From Streptomyces sp. PCS3-D2 (GTDB lineage: Bacteria > Actinomycetota > Actinomycetes > Streptomycetales > Streptomycetaceae), in assembly GCF_000612545.2 (NCBI RefSeq), contig NZ_CP097800.1, positions 7,184,001 through 7,248,000 of the forward strand: DNA of 64,000 nucleotides, read 5' to 3'. The notes beneath the pieces were generated by a model. The model saw only the letters and a program-made list of their open reading frames with translations. It was not told where the DNA came from and ran no database searches. A program made the position numbers and the translations under genes. Below are positions 53,014 to 62,294 of this stretch, piece after piece. The first letter of the stretch is position 1. Each line of letters begins with the position of its first letter.

Positions 53014-53191
53014 AGGTCAGGGGCTGCTTTCACCCGAACGGAGCCGAAGTGCGATGGTTGCCGCGATAGCAGGGAGGTCGTCACCGCCGCCTGCGGAGGG
53101 AGGTACGGCTGTCGATGAACGGCGCCTGTGCGGCGTGAGTGCCCCGAATACCTTCCTGACAGGATTGATCATCATGTGGTTGACGTGGGAC

Positions 53192-53737
53192 TCAGGGACG
53201 TCGGCGCAAATGTGTCGTCAGGTGGTGCTGGAGGGGTTGGCCCACCGCCGCCATGTCGTGGACGACGGTCATCTCCCCGTCCTGGACGGTGTACCGGCGG
53301 CGCGTGGCGGTGACCTCCTTGGCCAGCGGCGTCAGCGAGACGTCCTTGGTCTCGATCTCGAACCCGCCACCGGACACCCGCCCCACGTACGTCTCGACGA
53401 CACCGGTGGGGTGGGCGAGTACGACCTCCAGGGAGGCGTCGGGAGCCACCCGCCACCACCCCGCCTCGCGCCCCGCAGGCCGCACCGGGGCCCCGGCCTC
53501 GTCGATCAGCCACGCCCGGGCCTCGTAGCACAGGAAGGGGCGGCCGTCGTGGCTGAAGGTCACCTCCTGCTCGTAGCGGAAGCCCTTCTCCAACGTCGGG
53601 TACGCGCCGCGGCCGCGGCCGTGCCAGCGGCCCAGGAGCGGCAGCACGGGCGCCAGTAGTGGATGCGGCTGCGGCCCCTCGCCCGGGACGTGGCTGTCGG
53701 GGTACGGATTCTCCTGTACCGACTCGGACTTGTTCAC
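53192..53737 (-). CDS. Nitrobindin-like heme-binding beta-barrel protein
   Basis: This 181-aa protein is of the THAP4/nitrobindin family. It has the family motif LGRWHGRGRGAYPT (GxWxGxG), beta strands FRYEQEVTFSHDGRPFLCYE and TKDVSLTPLAKEVTATRRRY, and a C-terminal HHLTTHLRR with the His candidates for proximal heme ligand (171-176). These proteins isomerise peroxynitrite to nitrate or bind NO. The start is GTG 53737 after AGGAG. It is downstream of fusA2 but separated by the terminator at 53834-53877, so it is probably transcribed on its own. Confidence 0.88.
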   Translation of the reverse strand: MNKSESVQENPYPDSHVPGEGPQPHPLLAPVLPLLGRWHGRGRGAYPTLEKGFRYEQEVTFSHDGRPFLCYEARAWLIDEAGAPVRPAGREAGWWRVAPDASLEVVLAHPTGVVETYVGRVSGGGFEIETKDVSLTPLAKEVTATRRRYTVQDGEMTVVHDMAAVGQPLQHHLTTHLRRRP

Positions 53738-53833
53738 CCGGCGTGTCTCCTGTCTGCTCGTGGCCCCGCCGGAACCGAACCGACCGACCGAATCCGCAGC
53801 ATAAGCGGTGCACCCCCGCGCTCACGGGACGCG

Positions 53834-53877
53834 GCCCTCGCCCGCCCGTCCCGAAACCGGGGCGGGCGGGCGAGGGC
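53834..53877 (-). terminator. 20-bp hairpin after the EF-G paralogue
   Basis: Arms 53834-53853 and 53858-53877 pair at all 20 positions with one T-G wobble and an AAAC loop. It begins 16 bases past the fusA2 stop on the minus strand. No U-tract follows. Confidence 0.85.
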
Positions 53878-53893
53878 GGCAGCGGCCCGCGGG

Positions 53894-55978
53894 TCACCGG
53901 GCCGACAGGCCTCCGGCGACCGAGGCGGGTACGGGCGCCAGACCGGCCGGCCGGGTGGTGAAGACGCCCCGGCCCTGGGTCCGGCCGCGGAGCCGGGACG
54001 CGTACCCGAACAGCTCGGCCAGCGGCACCGTCGCCGTGATCACCGCGGTGCCGCCCGCGGACGCCTGTCCCGAGACCCGGCCGCGGCGGGCCGCGAGGTC
54101 GCCCAGAACGCCCCCGACGCCGTCGTCGGGGACGGTCACCGTGACCTCCACGACCGGCTCCAACAGCTCCATCGTGCTGAGCCGCAGCGCTTCGCGCAGC
54201 CCGAACCGGCCCGCCGCCCGGAACGCCATCTCCGAGGAGTCCTTGGAATGTGTCGCCCCGTCGGTGAGGGTGACGCGCAGCCCCGTCACCGGGTGACCGC
54301 CCAGCGGGCCCCCGGCCAGGGCCTCGCGGCAGCCGGCCTCCACGGCGCGCGCGTACTCCTGCGGCACCCGGCCGCCGACGACCGTCGAGCGGAACGCGAA
54401 GACCGGCTCCTCCAGCGGCTCGACGTCCAGCACGACGTGCGCGAACTGGCCCGCGCCACCGTCCTGTTTGACGTGCCGGTGGACCAGGCCGGTCACCCCG
54501 CGCACGACGGTCTCCCGGTAGGAGACCTGCGGCCGGCCCGCCACGACCTCCACCCCGTGACCGCCGCGGATCTTCTCCGCGGCCACCTCCAGGTGCAGTT
54601 CGCCCAGCCCCGACAGCACGGTCTGCCCGGTCTCCGGGTCGGAGCGCACGACCAGCGAGGGATCCTCCTCCGCGAGCCGTGCAAGCGCCGTCGCCAGCCG
54701 ACCGGTGTCGGCGTTGCGGCGCGCCTCCACGGCCACCGACACCACCGGCTCGGCCACCGTGGGCGGTTCGAGCAGCAGGGGCGCCCCCGGCGCGCACAGG
54801 GTGGTGCCCGCCCGGGCGGATTTGAGCCCGATCACGGCGACGATGTCGCCGGCCACCGCTTCCTCCCTGTCCTCGTGCCGGTCGGCCTGGACCCGCAGGA
54901 TCCGGCCCACCCGCTCCGTACGGCCCGTGGCCGCGTCCAGTACCGTCGCGCCCTTGCGCAGCGTGCCCGCGTAGACCCGCAGGTAGGTGAGCCGCCCCGG
55001 CGCCACGGTCGTCACCTTGAAGGCGAGGGCCGCGAACGGCTCCGCCGGGTCGGGCGCGCGCTCCTGCTCCGCGCCGCCGGCCGTACCGCGTACCGGCGGC
55101 ATGTCGGAGGGCGCCGGCAGGTACGCCACCACCGCGTCGAGCAGCGCTTCGATCCCGCGGTCGCGGTACGCCGAGCCGCACAGCACCACGACACCGTCCC
55201 CGCGCAGCGTCAGCTCCCGCAGGGCCCGGGCCAGGGTCGAGTCGCTCAGCGCCGATGCGGCGCAGAACTCCTCGAAGGCCCCGGTGTGGAGCTCCGCGAC
55301 CGTCTCCTCCAGCAGCCTGCGCCGCTGCCCGGCCTCCTCCCGCAGGGCTTCGGGGACCGCCCCCGGCGCGATGCCGGCGGAGCCGGACTGCGGGCACAGC
55401 GCACGCATCGTCACCAGGTCGACGACGCCGGCGAAGGCGCCCTCGCGGCCGATGGGCAGCTGTACCACCAGGGGTACGACGCCCAGGCGGCGGCGGATCG
55501 ACGCCACGGCGGTGTCGAGGTCGGCGCCCGCCCGGTCCAGCTTGTTGACGAACGCGATGCGCGGCACACCGTGCCGGTCCGCCTGCCGCCACACGGCTTC
55601 GCTCTGCGGTTCGACCCCGGCGACGGCGTCGAACACGGCGACGGCACCGTCGAGGACCCGCAGCGAGCGTTCCACCTCGTCGGAGAAGTCGACGTGTCCG
55701 GGCGTGTCGATCAGATTGATGTGGTGCCCGGCCCAGGTACAGCTCACGGCGGCGGCGAAGATGGTGATGCCGCGGTCGCGTTCCTGCGGGTCGTAGTCGG
55801 TGACGGTCGTCCCGTGGTGTACCTCGCCCCGCTTGTGGACGGCGCCGGCCGCGAACAGGATCCGTTCGGTGAGCGTGGTCTTGCCGGCGTCGACGTGGGC
55901 GAGGATGCCCAGGTTGCGCAGGGTGCCGAGGGAAGAGGCAGGGGAAGTGGAGGTGCGGGTGCGTCCGTTGGCGCGCAT
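53894..55978 (-). CDS. fusA2: Elongation factor G paralogue (EF-G2-like)
   Basis: This 694-aa translational GTPase has G1 AHVDAGKTT (27-35), G2 RGITI, G3 DTPGHVDF and G4 NKLD. It is followed by domains II-V with [10 protein letters not shown] and the domain IV loop region ([20 protein letters not shown]). Length equals normal EF-G. The sequence is closer to EF-G than to tetracycline-type ribosome protection proteins. Streptomycetes usually have the main fusA in the ribosomal operon; this copy is elsewhere, so it is a second EF-G of unknown role, perhaps in stress or recycling. ATG 55978 follows GAAAGG. A small ORF with a strong ribosome site lies 170 bases upstream on the same strand. Confidence 0.92.
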   Translation of the reverse strand: MRANGRTRTSTSPASSLGTLRNLGILAHVDAGKTTLTERILFAAGAVHKRGEVHHGTTVTDYDPQERDRGITIFAAAVSCTWAGHHINLIDTPGHVDFSDEVERSLRVLDGAVAVFDAVAGVEPQSEAVWRQADRHGVPRIAFVNKLDRAGADLDTAVASIRRRLGVVPLVVQLPIGREGAFAGVVDLVTMRALCPQSGSAGIAPGAVPEALREEAGQRRRLLEETVAELHTGAFEEFCAASALSDSTLARALRELTLRGDGVVVLCGSAYRDRGIEALLDAVVAYLPAPSDMPPVRGTAGGAEQERAPDPAEPFAALAFKVTTVAPGRLTYLRVYAGTLRKGATVLDAATGRTERVGRILRVQADRHEDREEAVAGDIVAVIGLKSARAGTTLCAPGAPLLLEPPTVAEPVVSVAVEARRNADTGRLATALARLAEEDPSLVVRSDPETGQTVLSGLGELHLEVAAEKIRGGHGVEVVAGRPQVSYRETVVRGVTGLVHRHVKQDGGAGQFAHVVLDVEPLEEPVFAFRSTVVGGRVPQEYARAVEAGCREALAGGPLGGHPVTGLRVTLTDGATHSKDSSEMAFRAAGRFGLREALRLSTMELLEPVVEVTVTVPDDGVGGVLGDLAARRGRVSGQASAGGTAVITATVPLAELFGYASRLRGRTQGRGVFTTRPAGLAPVPASVAGGLSAR

Positions 55979-56147
55979 GGCCCGGGGCCTTTCGAATGAA
56001 GTGAGGAGATGAAGAGGGCGGCGCGATGTCCCTGACGACGGCCCCGTCACCCCGACCGGCATCGGCCGTCGACGGCCGCCACCCGTGGCCGGAGCAGGGC
56101 CGGGCGGGCAGGGCGGTGGCGTACGGAAGGCGGGGAGCGGGACGGAC

Positions 56148-56267
56148 CTAGAGGTGCGTCACGGGTGTACGGTGACGGCCGCGCAGCCGGCACCGGGCGC
56201 CACGAGACACCGGGATCACGTCGTACCGGGACGGGGGAGCGTAGGCGGCGCTGCGGTACGTGCACAT
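56148..56267 (-). CDS. 39-residue Arg-rich small ORF upstream of the EF-G paralogue
   Basis: This begins [17 protein letters not shown] and ends RHRTPVTHL. It has AAGGGGAG seven bases before the ATG at 56267, high-GC third positions, and a stop 169 bases before the EF-G2 start. No family is recognised. It could be a regulatory leader peptide for the EF-G gene or an independent small protein. Two Cys (residues 2 and 26) and many Arg are the only notable features. Confidence 0.45.
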   Translation of the reverse strand: MCTYRSAAYAPPSRYDVIPVSRGARCRLRGRHRTPVTHL

Positions 56268-56616
56268 GGCGCTGCTCCCCTTCTCTTCTCTTCGGACGCG
56301 GTACGAGGCGCGCAGTGCCTCTGCGGCAGCGCGTACGGCGAGCTTAGAGAGCGGGCCGGGGCGGACGCACCGCATTTTCCGGGAACGGAACACGCCGTGA
56401 GCTGCGGCCCGGTGGGGAGGGAGGCCACCGCTCCCGGTGCGGGTGGCGCCATGTACCGGCACCCGGCCGCGGCGTCCGTAGGCCCCGCCCGGGACGAGGG
56501 ACTGCGCACCGGCAGGACCTTGCGTCCCCGCCCACGGGCGCTCCTCGGGCGGCGGAACGAGGGTCGTCCGGTGAGGTCGGCCGTGTCGCCGGCGGCAGGC
56601 TGGGCACAAGCGCCGT

Positions 56617-56718
56617 ATGACCCTGCTCCTGCTGTTCCTGCTGCCCCTCGGCCTGGCTCTCGTCCTGCCGACGACCGACCGGCCGCCCAAGCACGGCCGA
56701 CACCGTCACCTCCGCTGA
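56617..56718 (+). CDS. 33-residue hydrophobic small ORF
   Basis: The peptide has a Leu-rich membrane segment (MTLLLLFLLPLGLALVLP) and a basic tail ending KHGRHRHLR, the arrangement of single-pass small membrane proteins. Third positions are G or C in almost every codon. No good ribosome site precedes the ATG. It may be real, but its length is too short for a firm call. Confidence 0.3.
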   Translation: MTLLLLFLLPLGLALVLPTTDRPPKHGRHRHLR

Positions 56719-56769
56719 CCCCGGTCCCGGATCCCGATCTCCGATCCCTGATGCCTGATGCCGCCCTGC

Positions 56770-58281
56770 TCAGGACCGGGACGTCAGCGGCAGCCTGAGC
56801 ACCAGCCGGGCGCCGCTCGCGCAGTCCTCGGCCGTCAGCGTTCCGCCGTGGTGCGTACTCAGGTCACGCGCGATGGCGAGGCCGAGACCGGCTCCGCCGT
56901 GGTCGCGGCTGCGTGAGTCGTCGAGCCGTGTGAACCGTTCGAAGACCCGCTCCCGGTCGGCGCCGGGAATCCCCGGCCCGTCGTCGACGACCTCCAGCAC
57001 GGCACGTCCCGGTACCGCCCCGCCACCGGTGGTGCGCAGCGTGACGCGCACCTCCTGTACGGCGTACCGCTGCGCGTTGTCGACCAGGTTGGTGACGACC
57101 CGGCCGAGCCACAGGGCCCCCGCGGTGACCTCGACATCCGCCGCGAGGTCCACGTGCAGCGGCACCCGGTCGCCGAGCCGGGCCTCCAGCACCTCGCGTA
57201 CCAGGGCGCCCAGGTCCACCGGCACGGCCGCCACGGGCTGGGCCGCGTCGATCCGAGCGAGCAGCAGCAGATCCGCCGCGAGGCGCTGGAGCCGGTCGAT
57301 GTCCTCCAGCGCGCCACCGATCAGCTCGGGCCACAGCTCGGGGTCCCGGACGGCCAGCGCGACCTCCAGCTGGGTGCGCAGGACGGTGATGGGGCTGCGC
57401 AGTTCGTGGGATGCGTCGGCGATGAACTGCCGCTGGCGGGTGCCGGACGCCTCCAGCCGGTCGAGGGTGTCGTTCATGGTCTCGGCCAGCCGGGCGACCT
57501 CGTCGCGGGTGGCCGGAACCGGCACCCGGCGGTGCAGGTCCCGGTCGGAGATCTCGGCCACCTCGGCGCGGATCGCTTCCACCGGCCGGAGCGCGTGCCC
57601 GGTGACCCGCCAGGTCACGAGGACGACGGTGGCCAGGAGCAGCGGCATACCGATCACGAGCGCGGCGGTGGTCGTGTCGTCGGCGGCGTCCGCGTCGCGC
57701 AGCGAGGCACCGGCGTAGACGGTGGCCGGGCCGTCCGGTGTCTGCGTGACGACCTGTACGACCCGCTGCCGGTGCTCGCCGTCGACCGGGCGGACCCGCC
57801 AGGTGTGCATCCGGGTTCCCGGCGTACCGGGCGGCGCCGGCGGGAACGGGGGCACCCCGATCAGGTTCGGGCTGGAGTAGAGGACCCGCCCGTCCGCGCT
57901 CACCACCTGTACGAACTCCACCGCCCGGCCCGGCGGGCGGGCCCGGCCGAGCTTCCCCGCGGCGGCGAGTTGTGCCACGGTCTCGGCCTGCCGCCGCGCG
58001 TCGGTCTCCGCGTTGCGCAGCAGGTTGGCCTCCAACAGGCCGAGCAGGGCGAACGAGGCGAGCGCCAGGGCCGCGGCCACGACCAGGCCCGCGCCCATGG
58101 TGGCCCGGGCCCGGACCGTGGTGGGCCACAGCCGGCGCAGGACGGGCCACCGGCCGAGGACGGCACTCCGGAGCGAGTGCAGCCCGTCGCCCAAGCGCCC
58201 GCGCAGTCCGTCGCCCTCACGCTCGCGCAGTCCGTCGCGCACCCGCCCGAGCAGGGCCGACGGTACGGAGGGCTCAGCCAC
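56770..58281 (-). CDS. Sensor histidine kinase (OmpR-partner type)
   Basis: This 503-aa membrane kinase has a cytoplasmic start, a first helix (ATMGAGLVVAAALALASFAL) and an extracellular sensor domain of about 120 residues. A second helix (AALVIGMPLLLATVVLVTW), HAMP linker, dimerisation His in ADASHELRSPITV, N box NLVDNAQRYA, and DDGPGIPG and GGAGLGLAIAR of the ATPase domain follow. All catalytic motifs are intact. The start is GTG 58281, overlapping the response regulator stop by eight bases. The pair probably controls the divergent PepSY gene. The signal is unknown; PepSY targets suggest envelope stress. Confidence 0.94.
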   Translation of the reverse strand: MAEPSVPSALLGRVRDGLREREGDGLRGRLGDGLHSLRSAVLGRWPVLRRLWPTTVRARATMGAGLVVAAALALASFALLGLLEANLLRNAETDARRQAETVAQLAAAGKLGRARPPGRAVEFVQVVSADGRVLYSSPNLIGVPPFPPAPPGTPGTRMHTWRVRPVDGEHRQRVVQVVTQTPDGPATVYAGASLRDADAADDTTTAALVIGMPLLLATVVLVTWRVTGHALRPVEAIRAEVAEISDRDLHRRVPVPATRDEVARLAETMNDTLDRLEASGTRQRQFIADASHELRSPITVLRTQLEVALAVRDPELWPELIGGALEDIDRLQRLAADLLLLARIDAAQPVAAVPVDLGALVREVLEARLGDRVPLHVDLAADVEVTAGALWLGRVVTNLVDNAQRYAVQEVRVTLRTTGGGAVPGRAVLEVVDDGPGIPGADRERVFERFTRLDDSRSRDHGGAGLGLAIARDLSTHHGGTLTAEDCASGARLVLRLPLTSRS

Positions 58282-58951
58282 CGTCGGCTGCCAGCCGGTA
58301 TCCGGCGCCCCGGACGGTCTCCAGGGCCGCTCGGCCGAACGGCGCGTCGACCTTCCGGCGGACGGCGCTGACGTGGACCTCCACGACGTTGGGGTCGCCG
58401 TCGAAGGCGGCGTCCCACACCTGCTCCAGGATGTCCCGCTTGGAGACCACCTCGCCGGACCGGCGGCCCAGGTACTCGAGGATGGCGAACTCCCTGGCGG
58501 TCAGCCGGACCTCGGTACCGCCGCGGGAGCACGTGTGGCGGGCCGGGTCGATCACGAGGTCGCCGAATCGCATCACCTGCGGGCGCCGGCCACCCGTACG
58601 CCGGCCGAGCGCGCGCAGCCGGGCGACCAGCACGAGATAGGAGAACGGTTTGGACAGGAAGTCGTCGGCGCCCGTGTCCAGGGCTTCCGCTTCGTCGTAC
58701 TCGCCGTCCTTGGCGGTGAGCATCAGGATCCCCGACTCGTTGCCGGCGGCGCGGAGCTTCGCGCAGATCCGATAGCCGTTCAGCCCGGGAAGCATGATGT
58801 CGAGCACGATCAGGTCGTAGTCGTGCTCGGTGGCCATCCACAGGCCCTGGGGCCCGTCGTGGGCCACGTCCACCGAGAACCCCTCCGACTGCAGACCCCG
58901 CTGCAGGGCCAGGGCGAGCCGCCGTTCGTCCTCCACCACCAGTACGCGCAT
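58274..58951 (-). CDS. OmpR family response regulator
   Basis: This 225-aa protein has a receiver domain with acidic pair ED at 7-9, phospho-acceptor Asp51 in LIVLDIMLPGLNGY and Lys in DDFLSKPFSY. A winged helix follows with LTAREFAILEYLGRRSGEVVSK, DGDPNVVEVHVSAVRRKVD and RGAGYRL. It is complete. ATG 58951 is clear. It is divergent from the PepSY gene, and the direct CTTCAG repeats between them are its likely binding site. Confidence 0.95.
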   Translation of the reverse strand: MRVLVVEDERRLALALQRGLQSEGFSVDVAHDGPQGLWMATEHDYDLIVLDIMLPGLNGYRICAKLRAAGNESGILMLTAKDGEYDEAEALDTGADDFLSKPFSYLVLVARLRALGRRTGGRRPQVMRFGDLVIDPARHTCSRGGTEVRLTAREFAILEYLGRRSGEVVSKRDILEQVWDAAFDGDPNVVEVHVSAVRRKVDAPFGRAALETVRGAGYRLAADGG

Positions 58952-58995
58952 GCCGAACAGGATCGCAGGCCCTTCCGACGTCCGGCTGAAGAGGT

Positions 58996-59033
58996 CTTCA
59001 GGTGGCTTCAGCTGGGCTTCAGCATCCCCTCAG
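58996..59033. promoter_or_regulatory. Phased CTTCAG direct repeats (response-regulator box)
   Basis: CTTCAG occurs at 58996-59001, 59006-59011 and 59017-59022, then CCTCAG at 59028-59033; starts are 10, 11 and 11 bases apart, one helical turn. A reverse copy CTGAAG lies at 58986-58991. OmpR-type regulators bind such phased repeats. The site is between the response regulator and PepSY genes. Confidence 0.75.
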
Positions 59034-59086
59034 CATGCTCTGGGGCGAGCCGGGCAGCGCGTCCGGCTGTCCGGAGGAGTAGCCGT

Positions 59087-59719
59087 ATGTCTGAATCCGT
59101 TCCGCCGCCCGAGCAGCTGCCCGGGACCGCGCCCGATACCGGCGCCCGCAAGCGCGCGTCGCTGTCCCGTCTGGTGCCCCGCAGCAGCCGAACCCGTTGG
59201 GTGGCGGCCGGCGCGGTCGTGGTGGTCGTGGGCGGCGGGGTCGCGGCGGCGGCCCTGGCCGAGCACCACCACGAGCGGGCCCAGCGGGGCCCGCACGCGT
59301 TCCGCTTCGAGCCCGGCCACGGGAACGGGCCCCAGCGGGGGCCGCACGGCGGAGGACACGACGAGGACCGCGCGCGGAAGGCTCGCGGTGATGAGGGCGA
59401 CGCCGGGGCGCGCGAGCGGTTCGGCCACCCCGGCGTCCCCGGCCACCCCGGCGGCCCCGGCCGGACCGAGCGGAGCGAGGCCTCCGGCAAGGGCGGCCGG
59501 GCGCCGGCGCCACTGCCCTCGCTGTCCATCGGTGACGCGGCCGGGAAGGCCGCTGCGGCGGTGCAGGACGGGAAGGTGGAGAGCCTGCGCGTCATCGCCC
59601 AGGACGGCGGCGGCAGCGCCTGGCGTGCTGTCGTCCTCGGCCCCGACGGTGTCCGGCACGCGGTCACGGTGTCCGGCACGGACGGCACCATCACCGGCAA
59701 TACCACCCTCGGCGGATAG
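59087..59719 (+). CDS. Membrane-anchored PepSY-domain protein
   Basis: This 210-aa protein has a cytoplasmic start, one helix (TRWVAAGAVVVVVGGGVAAAALA) and a low-complexity His/Gly/Arg/Pro-rich extracellular stretch. The C-terminal PepSY-like domain contains LSIGDAAGKAAAAVQDGKVE and RAVVLGPDGVRHAVTVSGTDG. PepSY domains are thought to inhibit or chaperone secreted peptidases. The His-rich part (EHHHERAQRGPH, GGGHDED) may bind metal. ATG 59087 follows GGAGGAG. It is the probable main target of the divergent two-component system. Confidence 0.85.
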   Translation: MSESVPPPEQLPGTAPDTGARKRASLSRLVPRSSRTRWVAAGAVVVVVGGGVAAAALAEHHHERAQRGPHAFRFEPGHGNGPQRGPHGGGHDEDRARKARGDEGDAGARERFGHPGVPGHPGGPGRTERSEASGKGGRAPAPLPSLSIGDAAGKAAAAVQDGKVESLRVIAQDGGGSAWRAVVLGPDGVRHAVTVSGTDGTITGNTTLGG

Positions 59720-59814
59720 TCGGACCGTGCGCGCCTGCCGGGCCCGGGGCCGCTCCACCCGGGTCCCGACGCCCGATCACGCGGCCGGTCCCCGGCGCGC
59801 CGTCAACGACGTGT

Positions 59815-61731
59815 TCACCGGCCCGCGGCCGCCGGCGTCGGCGCGGGCGCCGGGGGAGTGGGCCGGGGCGATCCCTGCAGGGCCAGTACGGTGAGCACGA
59901 CCAGCGCGTCCGTCCAGCCCAGCGGAGCGACGGCGGACGGCAGGCCGGCCGCGTTCACCGTTTCGGGGAGCTCGCCGAGTGCGTTGCGCTTTGACAGCAC
60001 CCAGTCGAGCACCCGGCCCGCTCTCGCCTGCTCACCCGTGCCGGCCCAGGCCAGGGCGAAGAAGGCGGTGCTGGCCGTCCAGGCGTACGATCCCCAGCTG
60101 AAATCGGGGTCGTTGCCGGGCGAGACACCGCCGTTCGGCAACAGCAGCGCCCGGTAGGTCGAGTCCAGCGCCTCCCCGAGGCCGGGCGGTGCGGTGTTGA
60201 ACGGGGGTGCCATGAACGCCACCGCGCTGTCCCTGCCGTGCTCGCCGTCGACGGTCCGCTGGTACCCCAGCGGAGCGAAGGAGACGGCGATGGCTGCGGA
60301 CAGCCGCCGCGACGCGGCCGCCCAGCGCTCCGCATCCCCGGCCGCACCCAGCCGTGCCGCCAGGTCCGCCGAGGCGTTCAGCCCGGCCAGGAGGGGAGCT
60401 GCGGTGCCGATGTTGGCGGTCGTCGTGTCCAGCTCCCAGTAGTCCGGGGACGCCGGCGGCAACCCGTCCGGGCCGAGGGAGCGGGCGGCGAAGTCGGCTG
60501 CCGCCCGCACCATCGGGTAGAGCTCGCGCAGCCGTTCGTCCCGTCCGGCGGCCGGTGCCGCCTGGTACCACTGCCAGGTCGCCCACGGCACCCAGCCGTT
60601 CCCGTCCAGCTGCCATGTGCGCGCGTCCGGCGGCCCGCTGCCGTCCAGCTTCGTCCGGGCCTCCCAGGTGCCGTCGGTCCGCTGGGTGCGCGCGTCGTAC
60701 GCCAGGATCCGGTACGCCTCCTCGTCGTGCCCGGTCGCCGCGAACGCAGCCGCGGCGAACGCTCCGTCCCGGGGCCACGAGTACTCCCACGGTGGGGACC
60801 ATGCCGCGGCGAAGGCGCCATTGGGCTTCAGCAGGGCCCGCATCGAGAGCAGGGCGCGCCCTGCGGCGGCCCGCTGCCGCGCGGTGGCTCCTGGCACCCG
60901 GCCCCCGGCCAGCCATGCGCGGCTCTCCTCGACCTGTGCCAGCGCGCCCGGGTCGTCCGCCTCGACGACGGCCGACTCCGTGGCCCCGGCGGGCAGGTAC
61001 CGCCAGCGGCCGGAGGGCAGTCGCAGCACGTTGCTCCCCGCGACGTAGGAGGCTCCGACGGCGAAGGACGGCGACACCGCCTCGGTCACCGCACCGTTGG
61101 CCAGCAGCCCCGATGTACGGGCCGCGAGAGCGGAGGAGGGTACGTAGCACGGCTCGGTCTCCCCGCACCGCTCGCCGCCGCTGGGGTTGACGCGGAAGGC
61201 CGGCCGGGCGGTGTCGTCGGCGTGCCAGCCGCCCCAGTACGCCCGGTCGTAGTTCCAGCTGCTGAGCGAACCGGGCACCGCCCGCCGCGTGCCGTACCAG
61301 GCGACCGGCCCGCTCTCCGAGGTCGTGGCCTGGACGAAGAGGTGGTAGGTGCGGCCCGCAGTGATCCCGGTGTCCCCGAGCGGGAACTCCACCCAGCCGG
61401 CTCCGGGGCCGCCGAGGGCGGCGAGGTCCACGGTGGCCGAGGCGATCGCCGACGCCGGGTCCGAGCGCACGCGCCGCACCTGGGCGGTCACCGTCCCCGT
61501 CGCGGCACCGCTCCCCAGCCAGACGCTCACCCGGGACAGCCGGGTGCCGTCGACCGTGAACCCCTGTGCGGCCGCGTTGTTCGTCGCCTTCACGCTGAAG
61601 AGCGCGCTCTCGTGGCGCACCTGCCCGTCGTACGCCACCGCGGCCGCGGCCGCCGCGTCGGGAGCCGCGGCCGGAACCCCGGTCAGCGACAGGCAGAGCA
61701 GGGCGGGCAGTACGGTCCTCGCGAACGCCAT
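59815..61731 (-). CDS. Secreted GH15-like (alpha/alpha)6 glycoside hydrolase
   Basis: This 638-aa secreted protein has a signal peptide (MAFARTVLPALLCLSLTGV to AAA). A beta-sandwich domain covers about 30-165 with SVWLGSGAATGTVTAQV and TYHLFVQAT. The (alpha/alpha)6 barrel begins at about 200. PWEYSWPRDGAFAAAAFAATG is the glucoamylase-family motif with Trp-Pro-Arg-Asp, and later SPDYWELDTTTANIG and SWGSYAWTAS fit the barrel. Substrate may be an alpha-glucan or a dextran-like or trehalose-type sugar. The start is ATG 61731 with GAGGAGGAAGG about 10 bases above. It ends with an Ala/Pro tail but no anchor. Confidence 0.82.
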   Translation of the reverse strand: MAFARTVLPALLCLSLTGVPAAAPDAAAAAAVAYDGQVRHESALFSVKATNNAAAQGFTVDGTRLSRVSVWLGSGAATGTVTAQVRRVRSDPASAIASATVDLAALGGPGAGWVEFPLGDTGITAGRTYHLFVQATTSESGPVAWYGTRRAVPGSLSSWNYDRAYWGGWHADDTARPAFRVNPSGGERCGETEPCYVPSSALAARTSGLLANGAVTEAVSPSFAVGASYVAGSNVLRLPSGRWRYLPAGATESAVVEADDPGALAQVEESRAWLAGGRVPGATARQRAAAGRALLSMRALLKPNGAFAAAWSPPWEYSWPRDGAFAAAAFAATGHDEEAYRILAYDARTQRTDGTWEARTKLDGSGPPDARTWQLDGNGWVPWATWQWYQAAPAAGRDERLRELYPMVRAAADFAARSLGPDGLPPASPDYWELDTTTANIGTAAPLLAGLNASADLAARLGAAGDAERWAAASRRLSAAIAVSFAPLGYQRTVDGEHGRDSAVAFMAPPFNTAPPGLGEALDSTYRALLLPNGGVSPGNDPDFSWGSYAWTASTAFFALAWAGTGEQARAGRVLDWVLSKRNALGELPETVNAAGLPSAVAPLGWTDALVVLTVLALQGSPRPTPPAPAPTPAAAGR

Positions 61732-62069
61732 CCGGATACGGCCCTTCCTCCTCGACGGGACGCGCGTGCGGGGGTGCCCGGCGCCGCATTCCGGACCCAC
61801 CATGCAGGCAGCCGGCCCCGGAGAGGGGCGCGTCCGTACGTGTTCCACCGGATCGGGGCACGGAGCCATCCGATCGGGGGCGTGCGCGGGGGGCCGGGGG
61901 CGCGCGGAACGGCGAATGCGCTTCGTGGCGGGGATTTCCACGGACCGGCTTGCACGATCGGGCTCGTTTTCCGATGGGGTGGTGATCGGGAGCGCCTGGC
62001 GCTCCGCGGCCGCTGGGGCGGGGGCAGGCGGCCGGCCACCCACACTCCACCGGGAAGGTCCGCTCAGAC
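61732..62069. other. Divergent region, GH15-like gene / sigma operon
   Basis: These 338 bases separate the GH15-like gene (-) and the sigma-factor operon (+). I see no clear palindrome, direct repeat or sigma consensus. The GGGAAGG at 62052-62058 is the ribosome site of the first operon gene. Several high-GC frames cross it without family features. Confidence 0.4.
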
Positions 62070-62294
62070 GTGAATGCCGCCGAGACGCTCGCCCTCGTGC
62101 TGTTGGCCACCACCGTGGTCGGCGTTGTCACGATCGATGTGCTGCGGGCGCGCACGCGCCCGCCGGGGCCCGGAGCGGGGAGAGCAACCGCAGGGCCGTC
62201 CGCCGGCCGACCGCCGAACGCCCCCGCGGGCCGCCGCCGTCGAGTCCCCGCCACTGCGACGGACGGCGGCGCACAGCTGTGGGGGAGCGCATGA
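62070..62294 (+). CDS. Small single-pass membrane protein of the sigma operon
   Basis: This 74-aa protein has one membrane helix (TLALVLLATTVVGVVTIDVL) at the N terminus and a basic Pro/Gly/Arg-rich tail. The start is GTG 62070 after GGGAAGG. Its TGA overlaps the ATG of the sigma gene by one codon frame (ATGA). It may act as a membrane partner of the sigma factor, an inference from position only. Confidence 0.62.
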   Translation: MNAAETLALVLLATTVVGVVTIDVLRARTRPPGPGAGRATAGPSAGRPPNAPAGRRRRVPATATDGGAQLWGSA

